From: Mycoplasma sp. Bg1
GTDB lineage: Bacteria > Bacillota_I > Bacilli_A > Mycoplasmatales > Hepatoplasmataceae
Direction of reading: 5' to 3'
NCBI GenBank assembly: GCA_001641205.1
Contig: LSMX01000002.1
Location: 1-64,000, forward strand
DNA length: 64,000 nt
Shown piece by piece: positions 42,125 to 51,908 of this stretch. The stretch's first letter is position 1; each line of letters begins with the position of its first letter. The translations under genes and the position numbers were made by a program. Under the pieces are notes generated by a model. It saw nothing but the letters and a program-made list of their open reading frames with translations, was not told the origin of the DNA and ran no database searches.

Positions 42125-43015
42125 ATGAAAAAAATTGGATTAGTAATTGATTCCCATGTTGGGCTTACTGAAGTTGAAGCAAATAAAAAAGGAATTGGTT
42201 TTATTCCCTTAAATGTTTTTTTAGGTGATAAACCATATTTATCAGGAGTTAATATTACATCAGAGCAAATTGAAAAAGCTCAACTAGCAAACAATAAACT
42301 TAAAGTATCAACATCTTCTCCAGATGGAGAAAATATTGAAAAAGGTTATGATTGGGCTTTGAAAAGATATGAAAAAGTGGTGGTTCTTTCAATGAGTTAT
42401 AAATTTTCTGGAACAAATAATGCTCTTAAATTAATTGCAGAAGATCCCAAGTATAAAAACAAGGTTTTTGTTTATAATTCTCTTTATGTTGCTCCTTGAA
42501 GTACATTACTTCTTGAAGATATCATTGAAATTGTTGAAAATGCAACTTCTGTAAAAAGAATTTTTAAATTATTAGATCAACAAAATGGAATTCAAGAAGG
42601 ATATATCTGTCCAGAAAATATTTATTGATTTTATAATGGAGGAAGAATTTCTAAAGCACAATATATTACTGGTTCAATAATGAAAATTTTTCCAATTTTA
42701 ACAGTTAAAGATGGTTTTATTGATCAAACAAAAGTTGCTAAAATTAGAACTAAAAAAAGAGCATTTAAAACAATTGCTAAAATGGTAAGAGAACTAAAAG
42801 AAAAATATGATCAAGAAGGTATTGAATATGATTTTGGAATATTACTTTCAAATGATAAAGAAGCAAATAAACTTTCTTTAAATACTCTTGCAGAAGAATT
42901 TGGAATTAAAATAAAAGATATCAAAGCAACAAGACTTGGTCCTGTCCAAGTGGCTCACATGGGTCCAAATGGTTTTGGAATGTGTTTAATTGCCAAATTT
43001 AAGGAGAAAAAATAA
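42125..43015 (+). CDS. DegV-family fatty-acid-binding protein, copy 1
   Basis: 296 residues, reading through TGA. DegV/FakB fold: IGLVIDSHVGLTEVEA at the N-terminus, the lipid-site loop VSTSSPDGENIEKGYDWAL, VVVLSMSYKFSGTNNAL, FYNGGRISKAQ, and the C-terminal ATRLGPVQVAHMGPNGFGM (the His-x-Gly-Pro-Gly motif is HMGPNG here). FakB proteins present fatty acids to the kinase FakA for phosphorylation and lipid synthesis. AAGGAG precedes the ATG. One base separates it from the second copy. Confidence 0.88.
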
Positions 43016-43016
43016 A

Positions 43017-43895
43017 ATGGGAAAAGTTGGAATAATCGTTGATTCAAGTTGCGGATTAACCAAAAACGAGGCTGAAAAAAAAGGATTATATTATGCTCCT
43101 ATTATCATCAATTTTAATGGTAAAGATATGAAATCAGGAGTTGATATAAATCCAGAATTTTTATATCATAATATGAACTTAAAAACACAAATTAAAACTT
43201 CTGCAGTTCCAATGGGAACAATGCTTGATTTAGTAAAAGAAGCAGCCGCAGAAAATACTAGTGTTATTGTAATTACTATTTCAAAACATGTTTCTTCTGG
43301 AAATGATAATGCCAAGGTAATAGCAAAAGATTTTGAAAATGTTACTGTTTATGATTCTAATTTTATTACTCCTTGAATAGAACATATTCTTGATACAATT
43401 GTTGATTTAGCAAAAGAAGGAAAAAGGGAGGAAATTTTAGAATTACTCGAAAGACAAGAACGAGTAATGTGAGGAATTCTTGCTCCTAATTCACTTGAAT
43501 ATTTACATGCAGGAGGAAGAATTTCTAAAACGCAATATATAATGGGAAATTTATTAAAAATTATTCCTCTAATTCCTTTAATAAACGGTTCTTTAAATGA
43601 TACTGGAGTTTTAAAAGCAAGAACAGAAATTAGAGCTGCAAAGAAAATGGCTAATGAACTTGATATTCAATACAAAAAATTAATAAAAAGTGGAATTAAA
43701 GAAGAAGAACTTGAAGTTGCAACAATTGAAATTAATTGTAAAAAATTTCAAAAAGAAATAATAAGGGCCTTAGAAGAAAAAGGTTACAAAAATACTGGAA
43801 CTTCAATAATAACTGCTGAAATTTTAGCCCATACTGGCCCAATTCTTGTGGGTTGTGGAATACGGATGAGAAATTTAGCTAAAACTAAAAAATAA
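43017..43895 (+). CDS. DegV-family fatty-acid-binding protein, copy 2
   Basis: 292 residues with the same layout as copy 1: VGIIVDSSCGLTKNEAEKKG, TSAVPMGTMLDLV, VIVITISKHVSSGNDNA, LHAGGRISKTQY and AEILAHTGPILVGCGI. The SSCGLT motif is closer to canonical FakB than copy 1. I start at ATG 43017, which has AAGGAG inside the end of copy 1; an in-frame ATG at 42990 would overlap more. Tandem paralogues may bind different acyl chains, as known for FakB1 and FakB2. Confidence 0.88.
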
Positions 43896-43903
43896 AATTA
43901 AAT

Positions 43904-43936
43904 AAAAAAAGGAATTTAATCTAATTCCTTTTTTTA
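43904..43936 (+). terminator. Terminator after the degV pair
   Basis: AAAAAAAGGAATT and AATTCCTTTTTTT form a 13-bp stem around TAATCT, ending in a T tract on plus. It can also act on the minus strand after tRNA-Trp(CCA). Confidence 0.85.
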
Positions 43937-43941
43937 TTTAA

Positions 43942-44018
43942 TGGCAGGGGTAACAGGAATTGAACCCGTAACCTTCGGTTTTGGAGACCACTGCTCTACC
44001 AAATTGAGCTATACCCCT
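43942..44018 (-). tRNA. tRNA-Trp (CCA), reads UGG
   Basis: Acceptor AGGGGTA/TACCCCT, D arm GCTC/GAGC, anticodon loop CTCCAAA (anticodon CCA), T arm ACGGG TTCAATT CCTGT, encoded CCA. The anticodon stem GTGGT/ACCGA has a G-A mismatch at the first pair and a U-G at the second, weaker than its UCA neighbour. A TATAAT at 44032-44037 may be its -10. Confidence 0.95.
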
Positions 44019-44040
44019 ATTATCTAAATAAATTATATAA

Positions 44041-44066
44041 AAAAATCCTCTTAAGAGGATTTATTT
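44041..44066 (-). terminator. Terminator between the two tRNA-Trp genes
   Basis: AAATCCTC and GAGGATTT pair around TTAA on the minus strand, followed by TTTTT. It ends the acpP-tRNA-Trp(UCA) transcript just before the -10 of tRNA-Trp(CCA). Confidence 0.8.
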
Positions 44067-44074
44067 TTTAATAA

Positions 44075-44151
44075 TGGCAGGAGTGACAGGAATTGAACCC
44101 GTAACCGATGGTTTTGAAGACCACTGCTCTGCCTAATTGAGCTACACTCCT
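44075..44151 (-). tRNA. tRNA-Trp (UCA), reads UGA and UGG
   Basis: Acceptor AGGAGTG/CACTCCT, anticodon loop CTTCAAA (anticodon TCA), anticodon stem GTGGT/ACCAT with only a terminal G-U, T arm identical in the loop to the CCA tRNA, encoded CCA. The two tRNAs are clear duplicates. This gene is the direct proof that UGA is Trp here. Its 5' end is six bases after the acpP stop, so it is probably cut from the acpP transcript. Confidence 0.97.
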
Positions 44152-44157
44152 AAATAT

Positions 44158-44385
44158 TTAAATTAATTTTTCAATTGCGTCAATTAGATCTTGAACAGTA
44201 TTGATTTTTAATAAAGTTGCATCATCAATTTCGATTTTATAAATTTCCTCTAATTCCACGACCATATCTAAAAGGTCAAGAGAATCAATTCCTATTTTTT
44301 TAAGTAAATCATTTGATTTTAACTCAATTTTTTGATCCTTTAATTTTTTATCTGCGATTTTTTGTAAGTTTTCTAAGATTGTCAT
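44158..44385 (-). CDS. acpP: Acyl carrier protein
   Basis: 75 residues, acidic and helical, with the phosphopantetheine attachment site IGIDSLDLLDMVVELE (Ser in DSLD). I start at MTILENLQKIADKK; a longer in-frame start exists but adds a hydrophobic, atypical stretch. TATAAT lies seven bases before this ATG with no Shine-Dalgarno. AcpS, which adds its cofactor, and PlsC, which may use acyl groups, are also in the window. No fatty acid synthase genes are seen here. Confidence 0.93.
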   Translation of the reverse strand: MTILENLQKIADKKLKDQKIELKSNDLLKKIGIDSLDLLDMVVELEEIYKIEIDDATLLKINTVQDLIDAIEKLI

Positions 44386-44392
44386 TATTATA

Positions 44393-44398
44393 ATTATA
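44393..44398 (-). promoter_or_regulatory. -10 box of acpP, leaderless geometry
   Basis: TATAAT on minus, seven bases before the acpP ATG. It overlaps the end of the upstream gene's stop region. Confidence 0.55.
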
Positions 44399-44767
44399 CT
44401 AATTTTCGTGTTCAATGAAATCATAAATTTCATAAATATTTTGATCAATTTTTATTTGTGTATAAACATGATTCTGTTCAAAAGAAAAACTAAATTCTAC
44501 ATTTTCAATAGATTCATCTTCACTATACAAATTAAGTAAAGATCAAGTGATAAATCTTTCAATAAATTCCTTTTGATCAATCTCACCTTCATACCCATCA
44601 ATTGCTTTATTCATATAATTAAGATTCACCTCTTTCCTATTATGTTTTAAGAAACTATTATGATTTAAAATTCTTCCTGTTTCATATAAAAAATAAAGAA
44701 GAGAGCTTGAAATAAATATTCCAATAAGCATAATAATAAATAATTTTTTAAATTTGCTTTTCAACAT
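44399..44767 (-). CDS. Small single-pass membrane protein, unknown
   Basis: 122 residues, reading through one TGA. Basic N-terminus and a helix (LFIIMLIGIFISSSLLYFLY, about 9-28) give an anchor; the remaining ~90 residues are mostly acidic with YEGEIDQKEFIERFITW and ENVEFSFSFEQNHVYTQI. No lipobox or known motif. Its ATG is 20 bases inside the preceding gene, so the two are coupled and probably work together. I do not recognise it. Confidence 0.75.
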
Positions 44768-45929
44768 AATTAATATACCTTCCTAAATTAAAATTAAAGG
44801 TATAATCAAAATCTAAATTTTCATCATTTATTACTTTATATGTAAAATAATATTGGGCATTTTGATTACCACTCAATTTATATTTATTTTTTATTGGCAA
44901 TTTTAATTCAAAAAATTGTTGATCATAAGTTTGTAGTTCTAATTTTATATTAATTTCTCCATAATTATTTTCATAATCTCATGGAATAATTACACCTGTT
45001 TCATTTGCATATTTGTTTGATGTTCCTTGATAAACAATTTCTTGATGTTCATTGTAATAAAATTGATCTTCAACACTTAAAATATAATCATTTTGATCAA
45101 CTTTTGTTCATGTAGTATTAATTTGATATTTATCATAATAACCATTGTTAAAAGTAATCATTGTTTCTGGTTTAGCAATTAACTGAGGATCTAAATTATT
45201 AATTGGATCATAATATTTAATTTCTAATAATTCATCAATTTCTTGAGGAGATTCAAAATTATTCGGAAATAATTTAGTAAAAGTAAAAGTTTCATACCTT
45301 GTTTTATCTAATGTTTTTCCAATAGGCAAAATAATTTTTTGTTCTAGGTTATCATTAAAATTAACATAATGATAAGATTTACGATTATTATTAATTTTAT
45401 AATATTCCGCTTCATGATAAGGAACTTGCTCAGCACTTAAATAAATAATAATTTCTAAATCTTCTGAATTTAAATCAATTTGATAAGGTGCAGTATCAAA
45501 AGATTTAGATTCACCAGGAAAAATTGGCCAGCCGGTATGGCCCTGTGCTGCATATTGATCATAATCTAAAACTAAGTCATTATTAAAATAAACTTTTGTA
45601 ATTATATAATTATCTCAATTTACTACTTCTTTTCTTGCTCAGTTATATTCTTCTCATTGATTATAATAATCAATTGATGTTGTTAAAATTTCTGCAATAG
45701 GATTATAAGAAAAATTTTTAATCGAAGAATCAAAACTATTATATTTTAAAGTTGGAGAATATGACCACTCAGCAAGTGGTCAATATTCATTCTTTTCTTG
45801 TTGATCTTCATCAAAGGAAAACCAGGTATAAAGTAAATCTGGATTATTTTGTTGAGGAATTGCAACTCCTAAATAATGTCTTCAAGTTGTAACTTGATAA
45901 GGATATTCACCATAATAAGGTATTGTCAT
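44748..45929 (-). CDS. Aromatic-rich acidic protein, unknown
   Basis: 393 residues, starting MTIPYYGEYPYQVTTWRHYL. Extremely rich in Tyr, Trp, Asp, Asn and Glu, poor in Lys for this genome, and with no signal peptide or membrane helix. About ten Trp, nearly all TGA. Beta-strand-like alternating segments (YETFTFTKLF, YYFTYKVIND, LDFDYTFNFNLGRY) suggest a beta-rich fold, perhaps binding carbohydrate or protein (inference only). TAATCT lies six bases before the ATG, the same geometry as recU. Overlaps the next gene by 20 bases. No family recognised. Confidence 0.75.
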
Positions 45930-45945
45930 AGTAATAGATTAACAA

Positions 45946-45978
45946 AAAATAAAGAAAAAAAATATTTTTCTTTATTTT
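45946..45978 (-). terminator. Terminator after prkC
   Basis: AAAATAAAGAAAA and TTTTCTTTATTTT form a 13-bp AT-rich stem. It lies between the kinase stop and the next gene start. Confidence 0.6.
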
Positions 45979-45981
45979 AAA

Positions 45982-46953
45982 TTAAATTAATACTATAACA
46001 ATTAGACTTATGAATAAAATTAAAATAATAGTAATGATTATTAAAAACAAAATAACCTTTTTATTATTTAATTTTATCTTCTTTTCTTTTTTTTTTTTTT
46101 TAAATTCAAAACTTGTTAATGAAGATTGTTTTAAATAAGTTTCAAATTCTTTTATTGCTGCTTCTGCATTTTCAGGACGATCTAAATAATTTGTTTTAAG
46201 TAATTTTTTAATTAAAAATTCTAAATTAGGATCAAGATTAAAAAAATATAATGATGGATCTTCATATTCTCCTGCAAGAATTTTTGTTGCAGTAGCTATG
46301 GAATCTCCGCCAGATTTAAAAGGAACTATTCCGGTTGCCATTTTATACAAAATTACTCCTAAAGAATAAAGTTCAGTTTGGGGATTTGCTTTTTCACTTC
46401 TAATTATTTCTGGAGCCATGTATTCAATTGTACCAATAACTGCCCCTTCTTTAGTGAGATCTTGGTCTTTTGAAATTTGCATAATTCCAAAATCCATAAG
46501 TTTAATTGAATTATCAAAACCCACCATAATATTTTGTGGTTTAAGATCACGGTGCATAATATTTCGATGATGTAATTCTACAAGGGCTTTTAAAATTTCA
46601 ATTGCATATTTAGCAATTTGTTCTGATGAAAGATATTTTTGTTTAGAAATAATGCTATCAAGAGTTTCACCTTCAAGAATTTCCATTACAATTACCATTC
46701 GCTTATTTCAAATAAAATAATCATAAACATTTGCGATATTTGGATGATTAATGCCTTTTAAAAATTTTCCTTCCATCTCAAATCTTGATTGAGTAGCAGA
46801 AAAATTAGCATATGGTTTTTCAATTTTAAGAGCAACATTAAATTTCATTAAATTATCATATGCTAAATAAACATTAGAAGAAGCTCCCTCTCCAAGAACT
46901 TTTTTTATTTTATAACGATCATTAATCATCTCGTTTTTAATAGGCATACTCAA
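45982..46953 (-). CDS. prkC: Ser/Thr protein kinase (PrkC-like, no PASTA)
   Basis: 323 residues. Kinase domain: glycine loop VLGEGASSNVYLAY, catalytic Lys in VALKIEKP, HRDLKPQNIM catalytic loop, LMDFGI metal site and activation loop ending GTIEYMAPE. A basic linker (KKKKKEKKIKL) leads to one C-terminal helix that ends at the stop, so the extracellular PASTA repeats of Bacillus PrkC are missing. That fits a wall-less cell. It follows prpC (overlap 17 bases), the usual kinase-phosphatase pair. A start at MPIKNEMIN or MINDRY is also possible. Confidence 0.92.
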
Positions 46954-47662
46954 TTACCACCACTGTCATATTATCATTTGATTTTTTATCAAAAGCACAA
47001 TTAATAATTGCATCAACTTTATCTTCTAAACTATTCTTCGATTTTAATATTTTTTTAAAATCTTCTTTTTTTACAAAATTATGAACTCCATCTGAAGTTT
47101 GAATAATATAACCTTTTTTTACTAATGGAGTTACAAAAAGATCAATTTTTGTCTCTTTTTTAGGACCTAAAGAAGAGGTTAATAAATTAGTATAACCAGC
47201 ATATTCTTTGTATTTGGGATCTTTTAAGGCAAGGGTTGCTAAATTATGATCTTCTGTAATAGCTCTAATTTCTCTTTTGAAAAATTGAGAAGTTCTGCTA
47301 TCCCCAATATTTAATGAAAACATCTTATTTTTTACAAAAAGATTTAAATTTAATGTTGTTCCCATATCTGAAAATTCTGGTTGAACTTTTAAATTATCAA
47401 AAAAATCATTTTGAACTTTCTTCAAAGAAAGCATTAATTGATATTGAATTGTTTCATTACTTTTATTAGAAAAATCAATAGAATCTAAATATTTTTTAAT
47501 GTGCTCAGTTGCAAATTTAGAAGCAACTTCGCCACCTTTATGACCACCCATACCATCGGCAATTATGGTAATTAAAAAATCAAATTGATTATGAAAAATC
47601 AAAAAAACATCTTGATTATTTGCCCGTGTTCCTGTTTTTGTATTTCCCCTAGCTTTTAACAT
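46937..47662 (-). CDS. prpC: PP2C-type protein phosphatase PrpC
   Basis: 241 residues; removes phosphate from Ser/Thr. PPM motifs: GTRANNQDVFLI near the start, IIADGMGGHKGGEVAS (metal-binding Asp-Gly), SLNIGDSRTSQFF, QTSDGVHNF and KSNDNMTVVVIEY at the end, all in place. The gmk-prpC-prkC order matches many Firmicutes. It begins directly after the gmk stop (TAAATG). Confidence 0.95.
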   Translation of the reverse strand: MLKARGNTKTGTRANNQDVFLIFHNQFDFLITIIADGMGGHKGGEVASKFATEHIKKYLDSIDFSNKSNETIQYQLMLSLKKVQNDFFDNLKVQPEFSDMGTTLNLNLFVKNKMFSLNIGDSRTSQFFKREIRAITEDHNLATLALKDPKYKEYAGYTNLLTSSLGPKKETKIDLFVTPLVKKGYIIQTSDGVHNFVKKEDFKKILKSKNSLEDKVDAIINCAFDKKSNDNMTVVVIEYAY

Positions 47663-48229
47663 TTAAACTTTTAACTCCTTATCTAAAATAGTCCTTATTT
47701 CTTTTGCAGCTGCTTTAATTTCATTATTAACCACTACATATTTAAAGATTTTTTGTGATTCCATTTCTATAACTGCTCTTTTTATTCTTTTGTCAATAAT
47801 TTCTTTGTTTTCTGTTCCTCGTCCTTTTAAACGAGTTTTTAATATTCCGATTGAAGGAGGAGCCAAAAAGATAGTAATAGTATTTGGAAGTTTTTCTAAA
47901 ACTTGTTCAACACCTAAAAGTTCAATTTCTAAAAAAACATTATTTCCTTTTTCGAGCTCTTTTTTTAAAGGTTCAAGAGGAGTTCCATAATAATTTCCAA
48001 TAAATTTTGCCCACTCTAGAAATTGTTTTTTTTCAATTTTCTCTTCAAATTCTCCCTTAGAAAGAAAAAGATAATTAACTCCGTTAATTTCATTTTCTCG
48101 TGCTTTTCTACTTGTGGCAGAGACAGAAAAATGAAAATTATATTTCTTATCAAAAAGAAAATATTTTTCCACAGAGCTTTTTCCAGAGCCTGAGGGGCCA
48201 CACAATATAACTAATTTCCCACTTTTCAT
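47663..48229 (-). CDS. gmk: Guanylate kinase
   Basis: 188 residues; phosphorylates GMP. P-loop CGPSGSGKSS at residues 10-19, HFSVSATSRKARENEINGVNYLF for GMP binding, and FLAPPSIGILKTRLKGRG lid. Typical length. The ATG lies 19 bases inside coaD, and the stop abuts prpC. Confidence 0.97.
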   Translation of the reverse strand: MKSGKLVILCGPSGSGKSSVEKYFLFDKKYNFHFSVSATSRKARENEINGVNYLFLSKGEFEEKIEKKQFLEWAKFIGNYYGTPLEPLKKELEKGNNVFLEIELLGVEQVLEKLPNTITIFLAPPSIGILKTRLKGRGTENKEIIDKRIKRAVIEMESQKIFKYVVVNNEIKAAAKEIRTILDKELKV

Positions 48230-48726
48230 AATTGTTCAATATCTTCTCTTACAGATTCAGGAACTAATCCCTCAATGCTTTCCTTATGGGCAATTAAGTC
48301 TCTTATTTGTGAACTAGTAACCATTAAATCAGCAAAACTAACATAATGAAAATTTAACTTCTTATTATATTCTAAATAATAATCTGCTAATTGTGATTCA
48401 TCTAGAGGTACAGTTTGGTATTTTGTTCCTCGAACAATATTTTCTACATCTAATTCAAAAGCTAATTTAGGAATTGTTTTTCCTGGTTCTAATTTTACAA
48501 CTTCTACATTTTTCAAATCTGAAAAATTAATAAATTTTTTAACAACATTAAATCGTTGATTTAAAGTTACTTGATATTTTTTATTATCATTTAATGCAAC
48601 TACAATATAGACTTTTTCATAATCTAAAGCAGCAAGTCTTATTAGGCCTTCATGGCCAATATGTAAAGGATTAAATGATCCTGGCAAAATTGCCCTATTA
48701 TTAGTATCGTTAAATTTAGTCGTCAT
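48211..48726 (-). CDS. coaD: Phosphopantetheine adenylyltransferase CoaD
   Basis: 171 residues. Nucleotidyltransferase fold: AILPGSFNPLHIGHEGLIRLA holds the T/HxGH motif, VALNDNKKYQVTLNQR follows, then ENIVRGTKYQ (normally RGLR), NKKLNFHYV and TSSQIRDLI with the ISSS-like motif. It makes dephospho-CoA, feeding CoaE. The codon at 48226 is TGA (Trp), which extends the end to WKVGN and overlaps gmk. A NadD assignment is less likely given the rsmD-coaD order. Confidence 0.82.
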
Positions 48727-49273
48727 TATTCATGTTCTTTTTTAAAAAAAGAATTTCTTTTTCCCCCATTATTCTTCTTACTATAATTTTATAACTTTCC
48801 AAAGACTCAATAGTTACATTCTTTCTTTTTTCCAAAATTATAATCCCATTTGGAGCAAGTGCTTTTGTTTCTAAAATTAAAATTAAGGCTTCCTCATAAT
48901 ATTTAGTTGCAATAAAAGGTGGATCTAAAAAAATAATTGTTGGTTTAAAAGGAAGTTTTTTTAAAGCACGACGAAAATCAGTATTAAAGACTTGATAATT
49001 ATTTTTATCTAATTTTAGGTGTTCAATATTTTCTTTTATTGCTTTTGTTGAATCTTTATTATTATCAATTCAAAAAACTACTTTTGCTCCCAAAGAAGCA
49101 CTTTCAAACCCAAGGGCTCCGGTACCAGAAAAAAGATCAAGAACCATGCTATTACTTGTAATTTCAAGAAGATTAAAGATAATTGACTTGGCCATTGACT
49201 GAGTGGGACGCATTTTTAAATTCTTTCCAATAATTAACTTTTTTCCTTTAAAAACTCCAAAATTTATTTTCAT
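48716..49273 (-). CDS. rsmD: 16S rRNA (guanine966-N2)-methyltransferase RsmD
   Basis: 185 residues, SAM-dependent. KGKKLIIGKNLKMRPTQSMAK (family GxxxxP-T-x-x region), SAM site VLDLFSGTGALGFES, and catalytic IFLDPPF. It methylates G966 of 16S rRNA. rsmD-coaD order is common in bacteria. TATAAT lies six bases before the ATG, a leaderless layout for the rsmD-coaD-gmk-prpC-prkC unit. The stop overlaps coaD by 11 bases. Confidence 0.94.
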
Positions 49274-49279
49274 ATCAAA

Positions 49280-49285
49280 ATTATA
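49280..49285 (-). promoter_or_regulatory. -10 box of rsmD, leaderless geometry
   Basis: TATAAT on minus, six bases from the rsmD ATG, no Shine-Dalgarno. Confidence 0.55.
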
Positions 49286-49366
49286 CTTGCTATTTTTTAA
49301 GAACTCCCCTATGAAAAAGAAATAAATAATTTATAATTATAAATAATACAAATTAATATATAAATC

Positions 49367-49969
49367 ATGGCCAAAGATGTACATAAAATAAACACCAAAA
49401 AAATGGAACGCATTACAACAGAAAATATTATTTTAGATGATAATGCAATTATTCGTGAATTATCTGCTCTTGTTCCTTACCCTTTATCAAAAAGTGATAA
49501 AACAATTATGAATCAATTAATTGATTATGTAAGATCATCACAAAATGAAGTGGAAGCAAAAAAGAGAGATTTAAGACCTGCATATGGAATTTCTGCAGTC
49601 CAAGTTGGGAAACTAAGACAATTATTTTATGTTCGAATTGAAAATAAATATGGAAATGATGCGGAAGAATTTGCATTAGTAAATCCAAAGGTAATAAAGG
49701 CTTCAAAACAAAATGCTTATCTTGATCAAGGTGAAGGATGTTTAAGTGTTGCAATTGATCATAAAGGTTATGTTTTAAGACCACAACGAATTATAATTAA
49801 TGCTATTGATTATTTTACAGAGCGTGAAGTTGAAATTGAAGCACAAGGATTAACTGCAATTGTATTACAACATGAATTAGATCATTTAAAAGGAATTCTT
49901 TATTATGATCGAATTAATAGTTTAAATCCTTGAGCATTACCTGATAAAAAAGCCCTAAAAGTAAAATAA
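49367..49969 (+). CDS. def: Peptide deformylase
   Basis: 200 residues; removes formyl from nascent proteins. Motif 1 GISAVQVGK, motif 2 EGCLS (Cys125) and motif 3 QHELDH (His169, His173) bind the metal. The length and inserts fit type 2 deformylases of Gram-positives. TATAAT at 49332-49337 and no clear Shine-Dalgarno. It is followed by rnjA, matching Bacillus, where def2 and rnjA are close. Confidence 0.96.
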
Positions 49970-50023
49970 TTTTAAGTCTTTTAAAATAAAAAAAATAAAA
50001 AAGAATAATAATGGAAAAAAATA

Positions 50024-51859
50024 ATGGAAAATAAAGAAAAAATGGAAGTCATTTCATTAAAAACACATGAAGAAATAGTAAAAGATAAAAAAAATGCTCT
50101 TACTCATGAACTTGCTATTATTAAAAATGACAAAGTAAAAATTCCAGTTCAAAAAAATGCCCCCATGCAAGTTTATGCCCTTGGGGGACTTGGCGAAGTT
50201 GGAAAAAATATGTATATTGTTGAGCAAGGTAATGAAATTTGAATTATGGATGCAGGAATTAAATTTGCTTCTGATACTGTTGCTGCAGAAGGGATTATTC
50301 CCTCTTTTGAATGACTTATAAGAAACCAAAAAAAAGTTCGTGGACTTATTATTACCCATGGGCATGAAGACCATATTGGAGCAATTCCTCACCTTTTAAG
50401 CGTAGTTAAAATTCCAAAAATTTATGCAGGAAGAATTGCAATTGGTTTAATTAATAGTAAACTACGTGAAAGAAGAGTTCCTCGCCCTCAATTTGAAATT
50501 ATTACAAATAAATCAGTAATTAAAAGTCCTAACTTTAAAATTGATTTTTTTGCAGTAAACCACTCCATCCCTGATTGTTATGGAGTCCGTTTTGTTTCAA
50601 AACATGGAACAATTGTAAACACAGCAGATTTTAAGTTTGATCTTTCTCCTGTCGGGACAAGAGCAGACATTGCCAAAATGGGTCTAATTGGAATTGAAGG
50701 GGTAACTTTACTTCTTTCTGATTCAACTAATGCAATGGTAAATACTTTTTCTAAATCAGAAATGGAAGTGCGAAAAAGTTTAGATTATGTAATTTCCCGT
50801 GCTAAAGGAAGAGTTATTGTTGCAACTTTTGCTTCAAATGTTTATCGAGTAAGAGAAATAATTAACATTGCTCAAAAATATAATCGAAAAATTGCTATTT
50901 TTGGATATTCAATGGATAAGGTTGTTGACATTGCAAGAAAAATTAAATACATTAATGTTTCAGATGATCTCTTTGTTCAAAATCCAAAAGAAATAAAAAA
51001 TATGACTGATGATAAATTATTAATTTTATCAACAGGAACACAAGGTGAAACTAATGCTGCTCTTTCTAAGATGGCTGATGGTAGACATAAAGAGGTTAAA
51101 ATTAGAAAAGAAGATACAATTATCTTTGCTTCTAGTGCAATTCCTGGAAACTTTGAAAGTGTTGAAAAAGTTACAAACCGTTTAATTAAAAGAGGAAGTA
51201 CTGTAATTAATAATAAAATTATGCCTTCAATTCATGCTTCAGGGCATGGAGGAAGACAGGAACAATTATTTATGTTTAATCTTATTAGACCGGAATACTT
51301 CTTTCCGGTTCATGGTGAAACCGCAATGCAAATAACTCATGCAAAAACTGCAATTTCAACAGGAATTAGTAAAAATAAAATCTTTATTTTAAGTAATGGG
51401 GGAAGACTTAAAATTGAAAATAAAATTGTAACAGAAAATGGTTCTGTTCCTACCGATGACATCTATGTTGATGACACAAACCTAAAAGGACAATCAATGA
51501 AAGTTATTGGAGATCGAAACCGGATGGCTAAAAATGGAATTGCAATTGTTACTGTGGGAATTAATTCAAAACAAAATAAAATTGTAGAAGGTCCAATTTT
51601 TGAAACAAAAGGAATTTTCCATGAAGCAACAAATAAGGATTTACTTATAAAACTAGAGGAAAAAATAAGAATTGCTTTAGAAAATTATTATAACTCTGGA
51701 AAAAGAATTAGTTTTTCTGGTTTAAAGGAAATCATTCGTTTAGTTGGTGAAAATGAAATTTTTAAACTACGAAAAATTAATCCAATTGTTGTTCCAATTA
51801 TCTTAAATTATGATCTTGAATTACATAAAAAACTTAGTACACAAGAAAAATCTAATTAG
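50024..51859 (+). CDS. rnjA: Ribonuclease J, catalytic copy
   Basis: 611 residues. A metallo-beta-lactamase/beta-CASP nuclease for 5'-3' RNA decay and maturation. Active-site motifs are complete: IITHGHEDHIGAIPHLL (His112, His114, Asp116, His117), VNTADFKFD, IHASGHGGRQEQL and FPVHGE. An N-terminal extension of ~45 charged residues precedes the usual start near MQVYALGGLGEVG. RNase Y is missing from its usual place next to ymdB, so this enzyme and its inactive paralogue at 12806 may carry much mRNA turnover (inference). Confidence 0.96.
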
Positions 51860-51864
51860 TTTTT

Positions 51865-51890
51865 AAAAAATCCCTATAAAGGGATTTTTA
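51865..51890 (+). terminator. Terminator after rnjA
   Basis: AAAAAATCCC and GGGATTTTTA pair around TATAAA, followed by TTTTATAAT, which also holds the -10 of trpS. Confidence 0.8.
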
Positions 51891-51893
51891 TTT

Positions 51894-51899
51894 TATAAT
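51894..51899 (+). promoter_or_regulatory. -10 box of trpS, leaderless geometry
   Basis: TATAAT ending nine bases before the trpS ATG, directly after the rnjA terminator. No Shine-Dalgarno and no room for a T-box. Confidence 0.5.
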
Positions 51900-51908
51900 T
51901 AAAGTATT

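Noticed and set aside
48226..48726. The 48211 gene as NadD rather than CoaD.
   Set aside because: The VRG-K segment, the S-S-Q-I-R motif and the rsmD-coaD neighbourhood favour CoaD, though the RGLR motif is not exact.
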